Source: Clostridiales bacterium
GTDB taxonomy: Bacteria; Bacillota; Clostridia; Lachnospirales; Lachnospiraceae
Reading direction: 5' to 3'
DNA length: 64,000 nucleotides
NCBI GenBank assembly: GCA_012520655.1
Contig: JAAYNW010000033.1
Coordinates: 58,521-122,520, forward strand
Under the pieces are notes generated by a model. The model did no database searches. It saw nothing but the letters and a program-made list of their open reading frames with translations, and had not been told where the DNA came from. Every line of letters starts with the position of its first letter. Position 1 is the first letter of the stretch. The position numbers and the translations under genes are program-made. This document shows positions 49,293 through 60,224 of this stretch, in pieces.

Positions 49293-49328
49293 GGGATTGC
49301 CAAGGAAGCTACTTCCTTAAGCAATCCC
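49293..49328 (-). promoter_or_regulatory. Strong intercistronic hairpin after the binding-protein gene
   Basis: Two consecutive perfect stems: outer GGGATTGC (49293-49300) / GCAATCCC (49321-49328) and inner AAGGAAG / CTTCCTT around a 3-base loop. It starts 12 bases past the binding-protein stop. The following minus-strand sequence is only weakly T-rich, so partial termination or mRNA stabilisation is likely. Confidence 0.7.
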
Positions 49329-49339
49329 CTGCAGTATCA

Positions 49340-50782
49340 CTACTCTTCTAAGCTTATTACATCCTGAGCAGCCTGTAAAGCTTCATCCACATCCATCTTG
49401 TTTTCCAATACATCGTTCAATGTAACGTTGCACATCTGTTCATTGATGGTCGGACTGATAGCTACTACGCTGATCTTGCCGATTTCGTCTTTTACTTCGT
49501 TCAGTATGTCATAAGGATTTGTTCTGAAGAATTTTACATATTCGTTATTAGGGGCATGTGTGATAGACTCATCTGTCCACATTGCACTATTGCAAACATC
49601 AAATCCTAAGGTTTCCCAGATTCCCTTTGCACCTTCTTCGGAGCACTTAGCATATGCAATAAAATCTGCTGCCAACTGCGGATCGGAAGATTGATTTGTT
49701 ACAACCGTACCTGTACCGCCGATACCTACGGAACGAGGCTGTCCTTCTTCAAATATCGGACAAGGAGCCAAAGCCCATTTTCCGGCTTCTTCAGGCATGT
49801 AGTTCAAAAAACGGCTCATGTACCAAAGTGCCTTCGGGAAAGAGGCGATATTGCCGTCCAAGATATTCTGGAATCCTGCTTCAAGGTCTACATGACCGTC
49901 AGGAGATACCATAGCAATATCTGAATCCAGCCATCCCTGTTGCATTGTTAACATATTTTTCACAGATTCGAGCTGAACATTTGCAGGGCCTTCAAAACCG
50001 CCGGTCCAGTCTTCACCATACTCTGACATTGCTAACCACAACCAGTCAACACCTGCCGTATCGACAGAAGTCAAGCAAACTTCCCCATTGGATGCTTCTT
50101 TCAGCTTCTCTCCTGCTGCGGTGTAATCATCCCATGTTTTAATCGTTGTATAATCAATTCCGTAAGATTCGAGCAGCTCGGCATTATAATACATAACAGT
50201 AGCACCAACGTGTGTAGGAGCGCCGTAATGTTTACCGTCTGCTCCGGCATACACATCAAGGCGTGACTGTACTAAGTCACCAGCATAAGGCGTCAACGCT
50301 TCATCTAAAGGATATAACCATGTGTCCACGCCTGCTACAACATTAGGAAACTGTCCGACCTCTACGTCGCAGAAATCAGGAGCACCTGTTCCTGCATTCA
50401 ATGATGTCAATAATTTTGTGTGCATATCCGCATAAGGATATGTAGTGAACGTAATTTCAATTGTTCTGTCCGGATTCTCTGCATTCCACTTCTCTAACAT
50501 GCTTGCATAGAACGTATTGTGCAATTCCACAAAGGACCACATCTCCATATGTGTACCGTTGGGGTCACCTACAGTTGTAACCGCATCAGGAGCAGCCTCT
50601 CCTTCAGCAACTTCCCCTTCCTCCGTTGCAGCAGCCGCATCTTCACCGGTCTCTTCCTCAGTAGCTACATCTGTTCCTGCAGCATTATCAGCCCCACTCG
50701 TAGATGCGCTAGAGCCACAACCCGCTAATAAGGATGCTGTTAATGCAACACTTAAAATAGTGGCTAATAACTTTTTCTTCAT
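49340..50782 (-). CDS. Extracellular sugar-binding lipoprotein (arabinan-locus importer)
   Basis: 480 aa. The lipobox LTASLLAGCGSSAS is followed by a long Ala/Glu/Gly-rich acidic linker (about 25-70). A family 1 binding fold follows (MLEKWNAENPDRTIEITFTTYPYADMHTKLLTSLNAGTGAPDFCDVEVG, GIGGTGTVVTNQSSDPQLAADFIAYAKCSEEGA). First gene of its operon, with a promoter at 50946-50974 and AGGAGG before the ATG. Substrate inferred from the neighbouring arabinofuranosidases. Confidence 0.9.
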   Translation of the reverse strand: MKKKLLATILSVALTASLLAGCGSSASTSGADNAAGTDVATEEETGEDAAAATEEGEVAEGEAAPDAVTTVGDPNGTHMEMWSFVELHNTFYASMLEKWNAENPDRTIEITFTTYPYADMHTKLLTSLNAGTGAPDFCDVEVGQFPNVVAGVDTWLYPLDEALTPYAGDLVQSRLDVYAGADGKHYGAPTHVGATVMYYNAELLESYGIDYTTIKTWDDYTAAGEKLKEASNGEVCLTSVDTAGVDWLWLAMSEYGEDWTGGFEGPANVQLESVKNMLTMQQGWLDSDIAMVSPDGHVDLEAGFQNILDGNIASFPKALWYMSRFLNYMPEEAGKWALAPCPIFEEGQPRSVGIGGTGTVVTNQSSDPQLAADFIAYAKCSEEGAKGIWETLGFDVCNSAMWTDESITHAPNNEYVKFFRTNPYDILNEVKDEIGKISVVAISPTINEQMCNVTLNDVLENKMDVDEALQAAQDVISLEE

Positions 50783-50945
50783 TTCCCTACCTCCTTTAAT
50801 TAATTATAATGCATCGGACCGCTTGGTTTTTAATCGCGCAAATTGTCAAATAATTTAGTAAAATATATAATTTCATATTTTGTACCCGGTATTTGATTAA
50901 GCAATTTGTATGCTTTTTTTAGTTTTGCGGTCATCTTGTGTTCAT

Positions 50946-50974
50946 ATTGTACAATACAATGTTTTATATGTCAA
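50946..50974 (-). promoter_or_regulatory. Promoter of the arabinan importer operon
   Basis: On the minus strand TTGACA (50974-50969), 17 bases and TACAAT (50951-50946), leaving a leader of about 160 bases before the binding-protein gene. The leader contains an ACTAAATTA motif near 50852-50860, also seen upstream of other arabinan genes. Confidence 0.65.
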
Positions 50975-51022
50975 TATTCTTTTAAATTATTTTATCTTTT
51001 TCTATATAAATAAAATATTTTA

Positions 51023-51301
51023 TTAACTCATCGTTTTTTCGGCTTTCCATCTTCCATACGGACAGGATTTTGTCCTCATTGCCGCCCTCAGCTCTACATA
51101 GCATCCACACGCCCTGCACATACCGTCAGCAAGCAGATTACAACCCTTGCAAACAGCGATTCTTTCGTCATACAGCAGCGGCCTTACCTTTATATCGTCG
51201 TCGAGATTTGCAATATAACTATGAAGGTTCTCAAAATATTGTCTTTCATCCATATCCGTAGTCAAACATTTCCGACACATGCTTTTTGGTTCTGTCTTCA
51301 T
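51023..51301 (-). CDS. DUF6171 family zinc-ribbon-like protein
   Basis: 92 aa with eight cysteines arranged as CRKC at the N terminus, then CKGCNLLADGMCRACGCYVELRAAMRTKSCP at the C terminus, spacing that suggests one or two zinc sites. It matches the small DUF6171 family of Clostridia. No known activity. It sits 47 bases downstream of the GH51 gene and may be cotranscribed with the arabinan genes by position only. GAGGG precedes the ATG. Confidence 0.75.
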   Translation of the reverse strand: MKTEPKSMCRKCLTTDMDERQYFENLHSYIANLDDDIKVRPLLYDERIAVCKGCNLLADGMCRACGCYVELRAAMRTKSCPYGRWKAEKTMS

Positions 51302-51348
51302 TTCGCCCTCAATACCATTCTCCGTTTCCGGTTATCGAAGCTTATTAT

Positions 51349-52857
51349 TTATTTAATTCGGAAGCTGAGCACACCGCATGTCGGAGCGGTAAACCGGATA
51401 GTCCTTCCGTATATCTTATAGTCCTCGAATTCCGCCTCCTTTACCTTATCGGGGTTTTCAAAGGTATTATGCGCATGCATCTCTTCCGAAAGAACAGCTG
51501 CCTTTACCGAAGACGGCTCCAGCTCCACAAAGCTCATTTCCACCGGCACACTCTCAGAAACCGACAGATTGCTTATCGTAACATTTACATAACCCTCCGC
51601 ATCCACAGATACAGACTCGCTCAAAAGAGGTACCCGATACTCTTCCCCGACTCCAATCATACGATTCCCTTCCACGAAGCTTTCTACAAGTTCCGCATCC
51701 TGATGGTGTTTATACATATGAAAAACGTGATAGGTAGGCGTGAGGATCATCTTCTCACCTTCCGTCAAAATCACGGATTGCAGCACATTTACCATCTGCG
51801 CAATGCACGCCATCTTAACTCTGTCGCAATTCTTATTGAAAATATCCAGCGTAATACCTGCCACCAGCGCGTCTCTCATCGTATTTTCCTGATATAGGAA
51901 GCCGGGATTGGTTCCCGGTTCAACAGCAAACCAACACCCCCATTCATCCACAATCATGCCGATTTTCTTATCCGGATCATACTGATCCATAATTGAGCCG
52001 TGACGTTTGATGAGCTCTTCAATATACCTTGCCTTTGCCAGAGTTTTATACCATACCTTTTCATCGAAATCCGTAGCACTTCCTTTAATGTCCCAGCCTT
52101 CCGGATGTACATAATAATGAAGGGAAAGCCCGTCCATATAGCCGTGTGCGAAGTCAGGGTGCGGCGGCGCGAAACAAGTCTTCAAGACGCCTTCCGTCCA
52201 GAAATAGTCCGCAACATTCGCCCCTCCGCACACTTTCTTAATCGGGCGTTCGGCATTATACTGTCTTACGTATGTCTGAAACCGTCTATAGAGATTTGCA
52301 TAATATTCCGGTGTCATACTGCCTCCGCAGCCCCAGTTCTCATTTCCCACTCCGAAATAATCTACCTTCCAAGGTTTTTCACGCCCATTTTTTTTGCGCA
52401 GATCCGCCATCGGAGATATCCCGTCAAAGGTCATGTATTCCACCCATTCGCTCATCTCCTGCACCGTTCCGCTGCCCACATTGCCATTTACGTACGTCTT
52501 GCACCCGAGCTGCTCACATAATTCAAAGAATTCGTGAGTACCGAAGCTGTTGTCCTCCACTACCCCTCCCCAATGCGTATTAATCATTTTCTTTCTTGCT
52601 TCCTTTGGGCCGATGCCATCCTTCCAATGATATTCGTCCGCAAAGCACCCGCCGGGCCAGCGAAGCAGAGGAACTCCCATTTTCTTAAGCGCTTCTACCA
52701 CATCCTTGCGCATACCGTTTACATTGGGTATCCCAGAATTCTCTCCCACATATAACCCTTCATAAATGCACCTTCCCAGATGCTCCGAAAATTGTCCGTA
52801 AATCTCCGCATTGATATGTCCCATTTTCTTCTTTTCATTAATATACAACTTAGCCAT
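51349..52857 (-). CDS. Alpha-L-arabinofuranosidase, GH51 (first copy)
   Basis: 502 aa from the ATG at 52857, with AAGGAG 8 bases upstream. The 22-codon extension to 52923 overlaps the GH43 gene in another frame and lacks similarity. The barrel holds the acid/base Glu173 in [12 protein letters not shown] and the nucleophile Glu305 in [10 protein letters not shown], followed by the C-terminal beta-sandwich. It resembles the GH51 group with the [17 protein letters not shown] segment. It is intracellular and releases terminal L-arabinofuranose. It overlaps nothing essential: 20 bases separate it from the GH43 stop. Confidence 0.93.
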   Translation of the reverse strand: MAKLYINEKKKMGHINAEIYGQFSEHLGRCIYEGLYVGENSGIPNVNGMRKDVVEALKKMGVPLLRWPGGCFADEYHWKDGIGPKEARKKMINTHWGGVVEDNSFGTHEFFELCEQLGCKTYVNGNVGSGTVQEMSEWVEYMTFDGISPMADLRKKNGREKPWKVDYFGVGNENWGCGGSMTPEYYANLYRRFQTYVRQYNAERPIKKVCGGANVADYFWTEGVLKTCFAPPHPDFAHGYMDGLSLHYYVHPEGWDIKGSATDFDEKVWYKTLAKARYIEELIKRHGSIMDQYDPDKKIGMIVDEWGCWFAVEPGTNPGFLYQENTMRDALVAGITLDIFNKNCDRVKMACIAQMVNVLQSVILTEGEKMILTPTYHVFHMYKHHQDAELVESFVEGNRMIGVGEEYRVPLLSESVSVDAEGYVNVTISNLSVSESVPVEMSFVELEPSSVKAAVLSEEMHAHNTFENPDKVKEAEFEDYKIYGRTIRFTAPTCGVLSFRIK

Positions 52858-52876
52858 TTTACCTTCTCCTTTTCCG

Positions 52877-54349
52877 TCATTCTGTAACAGCTTCCAGTCC
52901 GCTCCCCCAGACAGCCACTCCATCTTCAGACAAAACAGTAAATCCTATCACATACTTTTCTCCGAACTCATCATATTGTTTACAAATTACGCCTTCATAG
53001 CTTTCTTCTTCCAGAGTGATCTTCAGATGATTTCCTTTCGACAATTCCCAGCTTCCCTCATAAGCCCCTGTTACTCTTCCGTCGGAATACAGCGTAACAT
53101 CTACGGATTCTTTCATCTGAGTGGTAATCTGTCTTCCATGTTTGATTACCTTGTATATTCCCGCCACGTCCTTTATACCATATTCCCCTTCCGTTTCACC
53201 GGTATAACGATACGGAGCTATTACCGGCCACCCCGCTTCATTAAAAAACATCTGGTGTACGCGAACTTCATGATTTTCCCCTTTGCCTTCAAATCGGGTA
53301 TGAAAAATAATAAAATATTTTCCGCTTTCTTCATCGAAAAACGTCGAGTTGTGTCCCGGGGATACAATACCTTTTCTCTTTTCTCCATTCTCCCCTTCAT
53401 GCCATGTCCATTTGTAATTACCCATCAATTTGGCACCATATATCTCAGCCGTCCGATCATCGAAGAAACTGCCGTCAGGCCCCGCACATTCAATCATGTC
53501 CTGACCCCGGCTGTCATAATAAGGTCCGTCCGGCTCTTTCGAGCGACATACTCTTATATTATAAGCCCCATCCGAAGCCAAGCCGCCGAACGACAGGAAC
53601 ATATAATAGTATTTTGTCTCAGGATTGTACTGTATGTACGCCCCCTCGATGCGGAGATGATTTCCTCCGAGCAGCCGCTTCCCATAACCCGATTCTAACG
53701 GGAGCCCTGTATTGTCATCAAGTTCTAAGATAAAAATTCCTCCGGAATAAGATCCGTAAACCATCCACAGCCTTCCTTCAGCGTCATAGAACACACAGGG
53801 ATCTACTACATTCGGTTGTCTGGTGGCATCATAGGTATCGCCGTTTTCACCGGGTTCAATCACCATACCTGATCTGAGAAAGATTCCCAAATCTTTATAA
53901 GGCCCTTCTATATTATCCGAAACAGCAAGCCCCATGCAGGATAAAGGCGAGCTGCCTTCGCAATTGCAGTAATACATGTAGTATCTGCTATCCTTCAGCT
54001 GTATTACATCAGGAGCCCAAAATGTGTCGGTTTTGGCCCATTCAAAAGCCTCCGGCATTTCGGTTTTGGCATCCGGTATAATGGGATTCCCCTTCGTCAC
54101 TCCGCTGCCTATCAGCGTCCAATCCATTAAATTCTCTGTTTTCGCCGCCGCCAAATGCGATCCGAAAATATAATAGCTTCCGCCATCCTTTACTATCGAT
54201 GGATCATGGACCGAAACATTCTTAAAAGAAATTTTGGTTTCCTCCTCAGGTTTAAGAGAAATATCATCGAAATTTTCCTCCACCCGCCCGCACCCTGTCG
54301 TCAATGCAGCAACCAACATAAAAGATATCATTTTTTTCACATGCTTCAT
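52877..54349 (-). CDS. GH43 lipoprotein, probable arabinanase
   Basis: 490 aa. A lipoprotein signal peptide ([15 protein letters not shown]) predicts surface anchoring. The five-bladed propeller (about 40-370) has [32 protein letters not shown] (catalytic base Asp), [18 protein letters not shown] and [27 protein letters not shown]-terminal domain (about 385-490) is of the kind seen in long endo-arabinanases. The architecture fits GH43 subfamilies 4-5 (arabinan endo-1,5-alpha-L-arabinosidase), so it is the only exported enzyme of this locus and would shorten arabinan before import. Subfamily is from memory. Confidence 0.85.
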   Translation of the reverse strand: MKHVKKMISFMLVAALTTGCGRVEENFDDISLKPEEETKISFKNVSVHDPSIVKDGGSYYIFGSHLAAAKTENLMDWTLIGSGVTKGNPIIPDAKTEMPEAFEWAKTDTFWAPDVIQLKDSRYYMYYCNCEGSSPLSCMGLAVSDNIEGPYKDLGIFLRSGMVIEPGENGDTYDATRQPNVVDPCVFYDAEGRLWMVYGSYSGGIFILELDDNTGLPLESGYGKRLLGGNHLRIEGAYIQYNPETKYYYMFLSFGGLASDGAYNIRVCRSKEPDGPYYDSRGQDMIECAGPDGSFFDDRTAEIYGAKLMGNYKWTWHEGENGEKRKGIVSPGHNSTFFDEESGKYFIIFHTRFEGKGENHEVRVHQMFFNEAGWPVIAPYRYTGETEGEYGIKDVAGIYKVIKHGRQITTQMKESVDVTLYSDGRVTGAYEGSWELSKGNHLKITLEEESYEGVICKQYDEFGEKYVIGFTVLSEDGVAVWGSGLEAVTE

Positions 54350-54369
54350 CTATTATTCCCCCTGATTTC

Positions 54370-55332
54370 CTATTCGCCGTAACCAAATAACGGCCTTCCC
54401 TCTTCATCCCATTTAATCTTCATCAGCATAGTGTGGCGGTTGGGATTATAAAGCGGGTTGCCTTCTATCTCCCCCTCCGTCCTCGCATGATATACAAATA
54501 TATCATTACCTTCTTCGTCTACCGTAAAGCTATTGTGTCCCGGGCCGTAGATTCCTATGGATTCTTCCGTTTTAAGGACAGGATATCTTTCCTTCTTCCA
54601 TGACAGCGGATCCAGCAAATCCGAATCTTCCTCCGCCGTCAGCATGCCCACGCAGTATGCAGCTCCCGTATCCGACGCGGAATAAGTCAAAAATATTTTT
54701 CCGTTTTTCTTAATGACAGCAGGACCTTCATTTACCCAGAACCCCGTTCTCTCCCATTCGTAATCCGGAGTCGTCAGAAGAACCTGCATCGTCCGAAGCT
54801 TGCACGGTGTATCCATCTCCGCGATATATAGATTGGATATCTGGCTTCCCACGCCTACCTTTTCCGCCCAGACATAATAATATTTTCCTTTGTTCTCAAA
54901 AACTGTCCCATCCAGAGAAAATGCTTCAAAAGAAAATGAATCTTCTTCAGCCCTCCCCATTTTTCCTTTTTCCACCCAGATTCCGGTTAGCGGATCCTGA
55001 TCCGCGCATTCGAGTACATAAGGCCGAATATCCCAGACTGCATCCTTATCTCCCGCCGCAAAATAAATGTACCATGCTCCGTTTATATAATGAAGCTCCG
55101 GCGCCCAAATGTGGTGGCTCATAGCTCCGCTGTCGTGCTTATGCCATATCTCCTTTTCCTCCGCCCGGGCGAGTCCTGCCAGCGTTTCCGCTCTGCGAAG
55201 CACGATTCCATCATAGGCAGGAACCGATGCCGTAAAATAATAAATCCCATCTTTATGCCGGTATATGTAAGGATCCGCCCTCTGCATAATCCACGGTTTA
55301 TTATAAAATAATTCCTTTGTTCCTTTTTTCAT
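54370..55332 (-). CDS. GH43 family exo-alpha-1,5-L-arabinofuranosidase-like (GH43_26)
   Basis: 320 aa single-domain propeller without signal peptide. WIMQRADPYIYRHKDGIYYFTASVPAYDGIVLRRAETL (base Asp), HHIWAPELHYINGAWYIYFAAGD, the acid region VNEGPAVIKKNGKIFLTYSAS, and YGPGHNSFTVDEEGNDIFVYHAR resemble the Streptomyces exo-1,5-arabinofuranosidase group. It would trim linear arabino-oligosaccharides in the cytoplasm. First gene of the minus-strand cluster GH43-GH43-GH51-DUF6171, with a promoter at 55387-55415. Confidence 0.87.
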   Translation of the reverse strand: MKKGTKELFYNKPWIMQRADPYIYRHKDGIYYFTASVPAYDGIVLRRAETLAGLARAEEKEIWHKHDSGAMSHHIWAPELHYINGAWYIYFAAGDKDAVWDIRPYVLECADQDPLTGIWVEKGKMGRAEEDSFSFEAFSLDGTVFENKGKYYYVWAEKVGVGSQISNLYIAEMDTPCKLRTMQVLLTTPDYEWERTGFWVNEGPAVIKKNGKIFLTYSASDTGAAYCVGMLTAEEDSDLLDPLSWKKERYPVLKTEESIGIYGPGHNSFTVDEEGNDIFVYHARTEGEIEGNPLYNPNRHTMLMKIKWDEEGRPLFGYGE

Positions 55333-55386
55333 AATTATTGCGCTCCTACTTTTTATTTATACTTAAATTATTTTAACTATATCTAA

Positions 55387-55415
55387 ATTATAATAAATTA
55401 ATGTCTATAAATCAA
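55387..55415 (-). promoter_or_regulatory. Promoter of the GH43-GH43-GH51 operon
   Basis: On the minus strand TTGATT (55415-55410), 17 bases and TATAAT (55392-55387), 55 bases upstream of the ATG. Confidence 0.65.
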
Positions 55416-55510
55416 CCCATTATTTTTATATTTTTCATGTATAGTACACAATTCATATTTTATTCATTCGAATATACTAAAATTAGTTTACATTATTGCT
55501 CCATTTTCTA

Positions 55511-55539
55511 TTTACTATGTGCGAAGGGCATGCTATAAT
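55511..55539 (+). promoter_or_regulatory. Promoter of the GH127-GH51 operon
   Basis: TTTACT (55511-55516), 17 bases, and an extended -10 TGCTATAAT (TATAAT 55534-55539). The transcript would start near 55546, too close to the ATG at 55558 for its use but fitting the ATG at 55591. Confidence 0.6.
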
Positions 55540-55590
55540 CACTGCAAATCTTAGCGTATGATTCTTTTTGAAAGGAGAACAAATATCGAC

Positions 55591-57522
55591 ATGGAAAAAT
55601 TAGAGCTTTTCCCCTTGAAAAATACACGGCTGGACGATCCGTTCTGGAACAAATATACACATCTCGTAACAAAGCAAATTATTCCCTATCAATGGGAAGC
55701 TCTGAACGACCGAGTATCCGGCGCAGAGCCGAGCCATTGTATCTCTAACTTTGAAGTAGCCGCGGACTTAAAAAAAGGAACCTTTGAGGGAGCCGTATTT
55801 CAAGATACGGATGTCGCAAAATGGCTGGAGGCTGTTGCCTATTCACTGTCCTATGAGCCGGACAGCGCACTGGAGGAAAACGCCGATGAGGTTATCGATT
55901 TAATCGGCAAAGCACAGCAGCCGGATGGTTATATCAATACTTACTTTACAATCCTCGCCCCCGAACACAGATGGAAAAATCTCCGGGAAGGGCATGAGCT
56001 TTATACGGCAGGACATCTGCTCGAGGCCGCTGTCGCTTATTATAAGATTACAGGTAAAGATAAATTTCTGAATATTATGCGGAAATTTGCCGATTTAATA
56101 TGCGAAGTCTTCCACACAAAGGAATATGAACGTGCCGTGCCCGGACATCAGGAGATAGAAATCGGCCTGATAAAACTGTCGGAAGTGACCGGTGACCGAA
56201 AATATATGGATATGGCTAAGGATTTTATTGACAGAAGAGGGACTGAGCCCAACTATCTCGTTACGGAACATATGAATCCGCTCTGGATAGACATTTTTAA
56301 GGATAGGAATCCTTTTCTCCCCGAATATTCTCAATGCCATAAACCGGTAAGAAAACAGGATACCGCCGAAGGACATTCCGTGAGGGCGACTTATATGTAC
56401 TGCGCAATGGCGGATCTCGCCGCGGCATACGATGACAAAGAGCTTTTTGCCGCTTGCGAAAGATTATGGAATAATATCGTGGAGAAACGCATGTATATAA
56501 CAGGAGGCATCGGCAGTTCCGGCGCCTATGAACGTTTTACTACGGATTATGATCTGCCTAACGATTCCGGTTATTGCGAGACCTGCGCTTCCATCGGCCT
56601 TGCACTGTTCAGCCGCCGAATGGCTCAGATTACAAGAAACGGCAAATATATAGATACCATGGAACGTGCGCTGTACAACACAGTGCTGGCAGGAATTGCA
56701 ATGGACGGCAAGAGCTTCTTCTATGTAAATCCGCTGGAGGTATGGCCCGGCAATTGTCTCGACCACACATCCATGGAACATGTAAAACCAGTACGGCAAA
56801 AATGGTTCGGGGTAGCCTGCTGTCCGCCTAATATTGCGCGAACTCTCGCCAGTCTGGGAGAATATGTGTACTTCCAAAAAGATGGCAACTTGTGGATTAA
56901 TATGTTTGTTTCGGGGCAAACCTCTTTATCTTTCGAAGACGGAACGATGACTATTGTTCAGGATACCCGTTTCCCATTCGAAGGAAAGGTAAACCTGCAC
57001 ATAACCGCAGACCGAAGCAGCTCTTCTTCAATCGCCCTTCATATTCCCGGATATGCCAGAAACTATAAAATCACAGTGGACAGTAAAGATATTCAACCTG
57101 AAATAGAGGACGGCTACGCTTATTTCGAAGGCTGCTTCAGCGACACCGAGATAACGGTAACTTTCGATATGCCGGCGCATTTCACTTACGCCAACCCCAA
57201 TGTAAGAGCAGACGCAGGCAAGGTTGCCATCGAAAAAGGGCCTCTCGTATATTGCCTTGAAGAGATCGACAACGGCAGAAGGCTTGCAAATATCTATATC
57301 GATACAAATGCTCCCTTACAGGAACAATATGATGACCATTTGCTCGGCGGCACATGTACTATACTGGCAAAAGGACGAAGAACATCCGAGGGTAGCGGAA
57401 ACGATCAATCGTTATACTCAGGTAAGCCGCCTTCTTTTGAAGATACCGATCTTATGTTCATTCCTTACTGTTATTGGAACAACCGCACTCCAGGCGAGAT
57501 GTCCGTCTGGGTGAAATACTAA
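55591..57522 (+). CDS. Beta-L-arabinofuranosidase, GH127
   Basis: 643 aa from the ATG at 55591, which follows AAAGGAG; the upstream ATG at 55558 lies almost at the predicted transcript start. An (alpha/alpha)6 barrel is followed by beta-sandwiches. The zinc/nucleophile set of Bifidobacterium HypBA1 is intact: Glu330 and Cys332 in GYCETCAS, and Cys410-Cys411 in VACCPPNIART, where the second is the nucleophile. It is intracellular and cleaves beta-linked L-arabinofuranose such as Hyp-linked or extensin-type oligosaccharides. With the GH51s it would widen the range of arabinosides used. Confidence 0.93.
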   Translation: MEKLELFPLKNTRLDDPFWNKYTHLVTKQIIPYQWEALNDRVSGAEPSHCISNFEVAADLKKGTFEGAVFQDTDVAKWLEAVAYSLSYEPDSALEENADEVIDLIGKAQQPDGYINTYFTILAPEHRWKNLREGHELYTAGHLLEAAVAYYKITGKDKFLNIMRKFADLICEVFHTKEYERAVPGHQEIEIGLIKLSEVTGDRKYMDMAKDFIDRRGTEPNYLVTEHMNPLWIDIFKDRNPFLPEYSQCHKPVRKQDTAEGHSVRATYMYCAMADLAAAYDDKELFAACERLWNNIVEKRMYITGGIGSSGAYERFTTDYDLPNDSGYCETCASIGLALFSRRMAQITRNGKYIDTMERALYNTVLAGIAMDGKSFFYVNPLEVWPGNCLDHTSMEHVKPVRQKWFGVACCPPNIARTLASLGEYVYFQKDGNLWINMFVSGQTSLSFEDGTMTIVQDTRFPFEGKVNLHITADRSSSSSIALHIPGYARNYKITVDSKDIQPEIEDGYAYFEGCFSDTEITVTFDMPAHFTYANPNVRADAGKVAIEKGPLVYCLEEIDNGRRLANIYIDTNAPLQEQYDDHLLGGTCTILAKGRRTSEGSGNDQSLYSGKPPSFEDTDLMFIPYCYWNNRTPGEMSVWVKY

Positions 57523-57562
57523 TACAGCCGATTATTTGCATTTATTTTATTTAATGTTTTAG

Positions 57563-59086
<1,524 letters not shown>

Positions 59087-59104
59087 ACATTACCACAAAC
59101 AATT

Positions 59105-59137
59105 CCCCTGCAAATCAGCAAATTCCGTTTGCAGGGG
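59105..59137 (+). terminator. Terminator after the GH127-GH51 operon
   Basis: Perfect 10-base arms CCCCTGCAAA / TTTGCAGGGG, followed by a moderately T-rich stretch. It lies between convergent genes and may serve both. Confidence 0.65.
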
Positions 59138-59157
59138 ACTATTATTTCTAATACCTT

Positions 59158-60105
59158 TTATTTAACTTCTTCTTTTGTTGCTTCGGAAACGACAATCGGA
59201 CTATAATTGATGCGTACCGAAATATCCTGATTATAATTGCCGAAAGTCTTGCCGAATATTGTCAGACCGCCCACATGCTTGGCGTCATCCTCCACTTCCA
59301 GCTTCAGCTTTATCGTGCTGCGATAATCGAAATTAAAATCCTTCATAGATACATCCGATACTTGCAGGCCATCGATAAAAGTACCCTTTTTATTGATAAC
59401 CAGAATCTTCAGCAAACCGTACTGATTCCAGTTCGGATACCACCAATCCGGCGTAAAGATACCTCCCACATTGCCGAAATCACCGGGGCTGGTCCAAGTT
59501 GCCACCTTTGTATCGTTCAGTAAAAAGGAAATATCCGAAGGCCATACATCATTAACTCCCGGAGCCTCGGAGCCGATTTCCAAAGAAATCGTTATCTGGT
59601 CTATCTTCTGCTCGAACGGAATAAAGTTGGGTATCACATACTCTACATACCCTCTCGTGAACCAGAGAATATCCGCATTGTATCTGTCAGGATGAGCAAA
59701 ATAGCGGGTATCGTCCACCTCTCCTATAATCGCCGTATTAGAAGCCAACCCGCAAGTGGGGTAAACCTTATAATCCGAAAAGTGTCCTACCTTAAGATCT
59801 GTCTGGTACACATTCTTGAAGTCATCCTGAGAATCCATGTCGATTAATATTTTATCCAGATGCACGGAACATTTCTTCTGATTTCCATGTCCTCTGGATT
59901 CGTTAGATACCTTAATCAATCCGCAATCTTCCAACTTCTTAATATGACCCGTAAGTGCACCGTTGGTAATATTCAATTTACTGGCGAGCTCGTTCATATT
60001 CATTCCATGATTTTCTAAAAGAATCTTTATGATTTCTATCCGAACTTCAGAACCTAAAGCCTTAAAAATATCCAGTCCCTCATCCAACGATTTAATATGC
60101 AGCAT
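59158..60105 (-). CDS. ArsR-type winged-helix regulator with large C-terminal sensor domain
   Basis: 315 aa. Residues about 1-85 are an ArsR-like winged helix (FKALGSEVRIEIIKILLENHGMNMNELASKLNITNGALTGHIKKLEDCGLIKV). Residues about 105-310 form a separate beta-rich domain with many aromatics (DVWPSDISFLLNDT, TWTSPGDF, GIFTPDWWYPNWNQYGLLK) that looks like a carbohydrate-binding sandwich and has no metal-binding Cys/His cluster. Such proteins are found next to arabinofuranosidase genes in Clostridia. I infer a one-component arabinoside sensor controlling this locus. The gene is convergent with GH51, and a palindrome (60121-60136) lies just before its start. Confidence 0.8.
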   Translation of the reverse strand: MLHIKSLDEGLDIFKALGSEVRIEIIKILLENHGMNMNELASKLNITNGALTGHIKKLEDCGLIKVSNESRGHGNQKKCSVHLDKILIDMDSQDDFKNVYQTDLKVGHFSDYKVYPTCGLASNTAIIGEVDDTRYFAHPDRYNADILWFTRGYVEYVIPNFIPFEQKIDQITISLEIGSEAPGVNDVWPSDISFLLNDTKVATWTSPGDFGNVGGIFTPDWWYPNWNQYGLLKILVINKKGTFIDGLQVSDVSMKDFNFDYRSTIKLKLEVEDDAKHVGGLTIFGKTFGNYNQDISVRINYSPIVVSEATKEEVK

Positions 60106-60120
60106 AATTATCTCCAGTAT

Positions 60121-60136
60121 TCTAATAAATTTTAGA
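60121..60136 (-). promoter_or_regulatory. Candidate autoregulatory operator of the ArsR-type gene
   Basis: TCTAATAAATTTTAGA has 5-base arms TCTAA/TTAGA around an AT centre, 16 bases upstream of the ATG. A related ACTAA-AA-TTAGT palindrome lies at 55476-55487 upstream of GH127. AT-rich, so chance is possible. Confidence 0.3.
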
Positions 60137-60224
60137 CAAAATTAAAATAATACACATTTTATTATATCATCTTAGAAGAATTAGTCAAGATATCGATGAT
60201 TCCGCCAGACCTTTGTTCTCAGAC

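Noticed and set aside
52811..53698. Plus-strand open frame of 295 codons over the GH51/GH43 junction.
   Set aside because: Antisense to two real enzymes; membrane-like hydrophobic runs arise from reverse-complemented Lys/Glu-rich codons.
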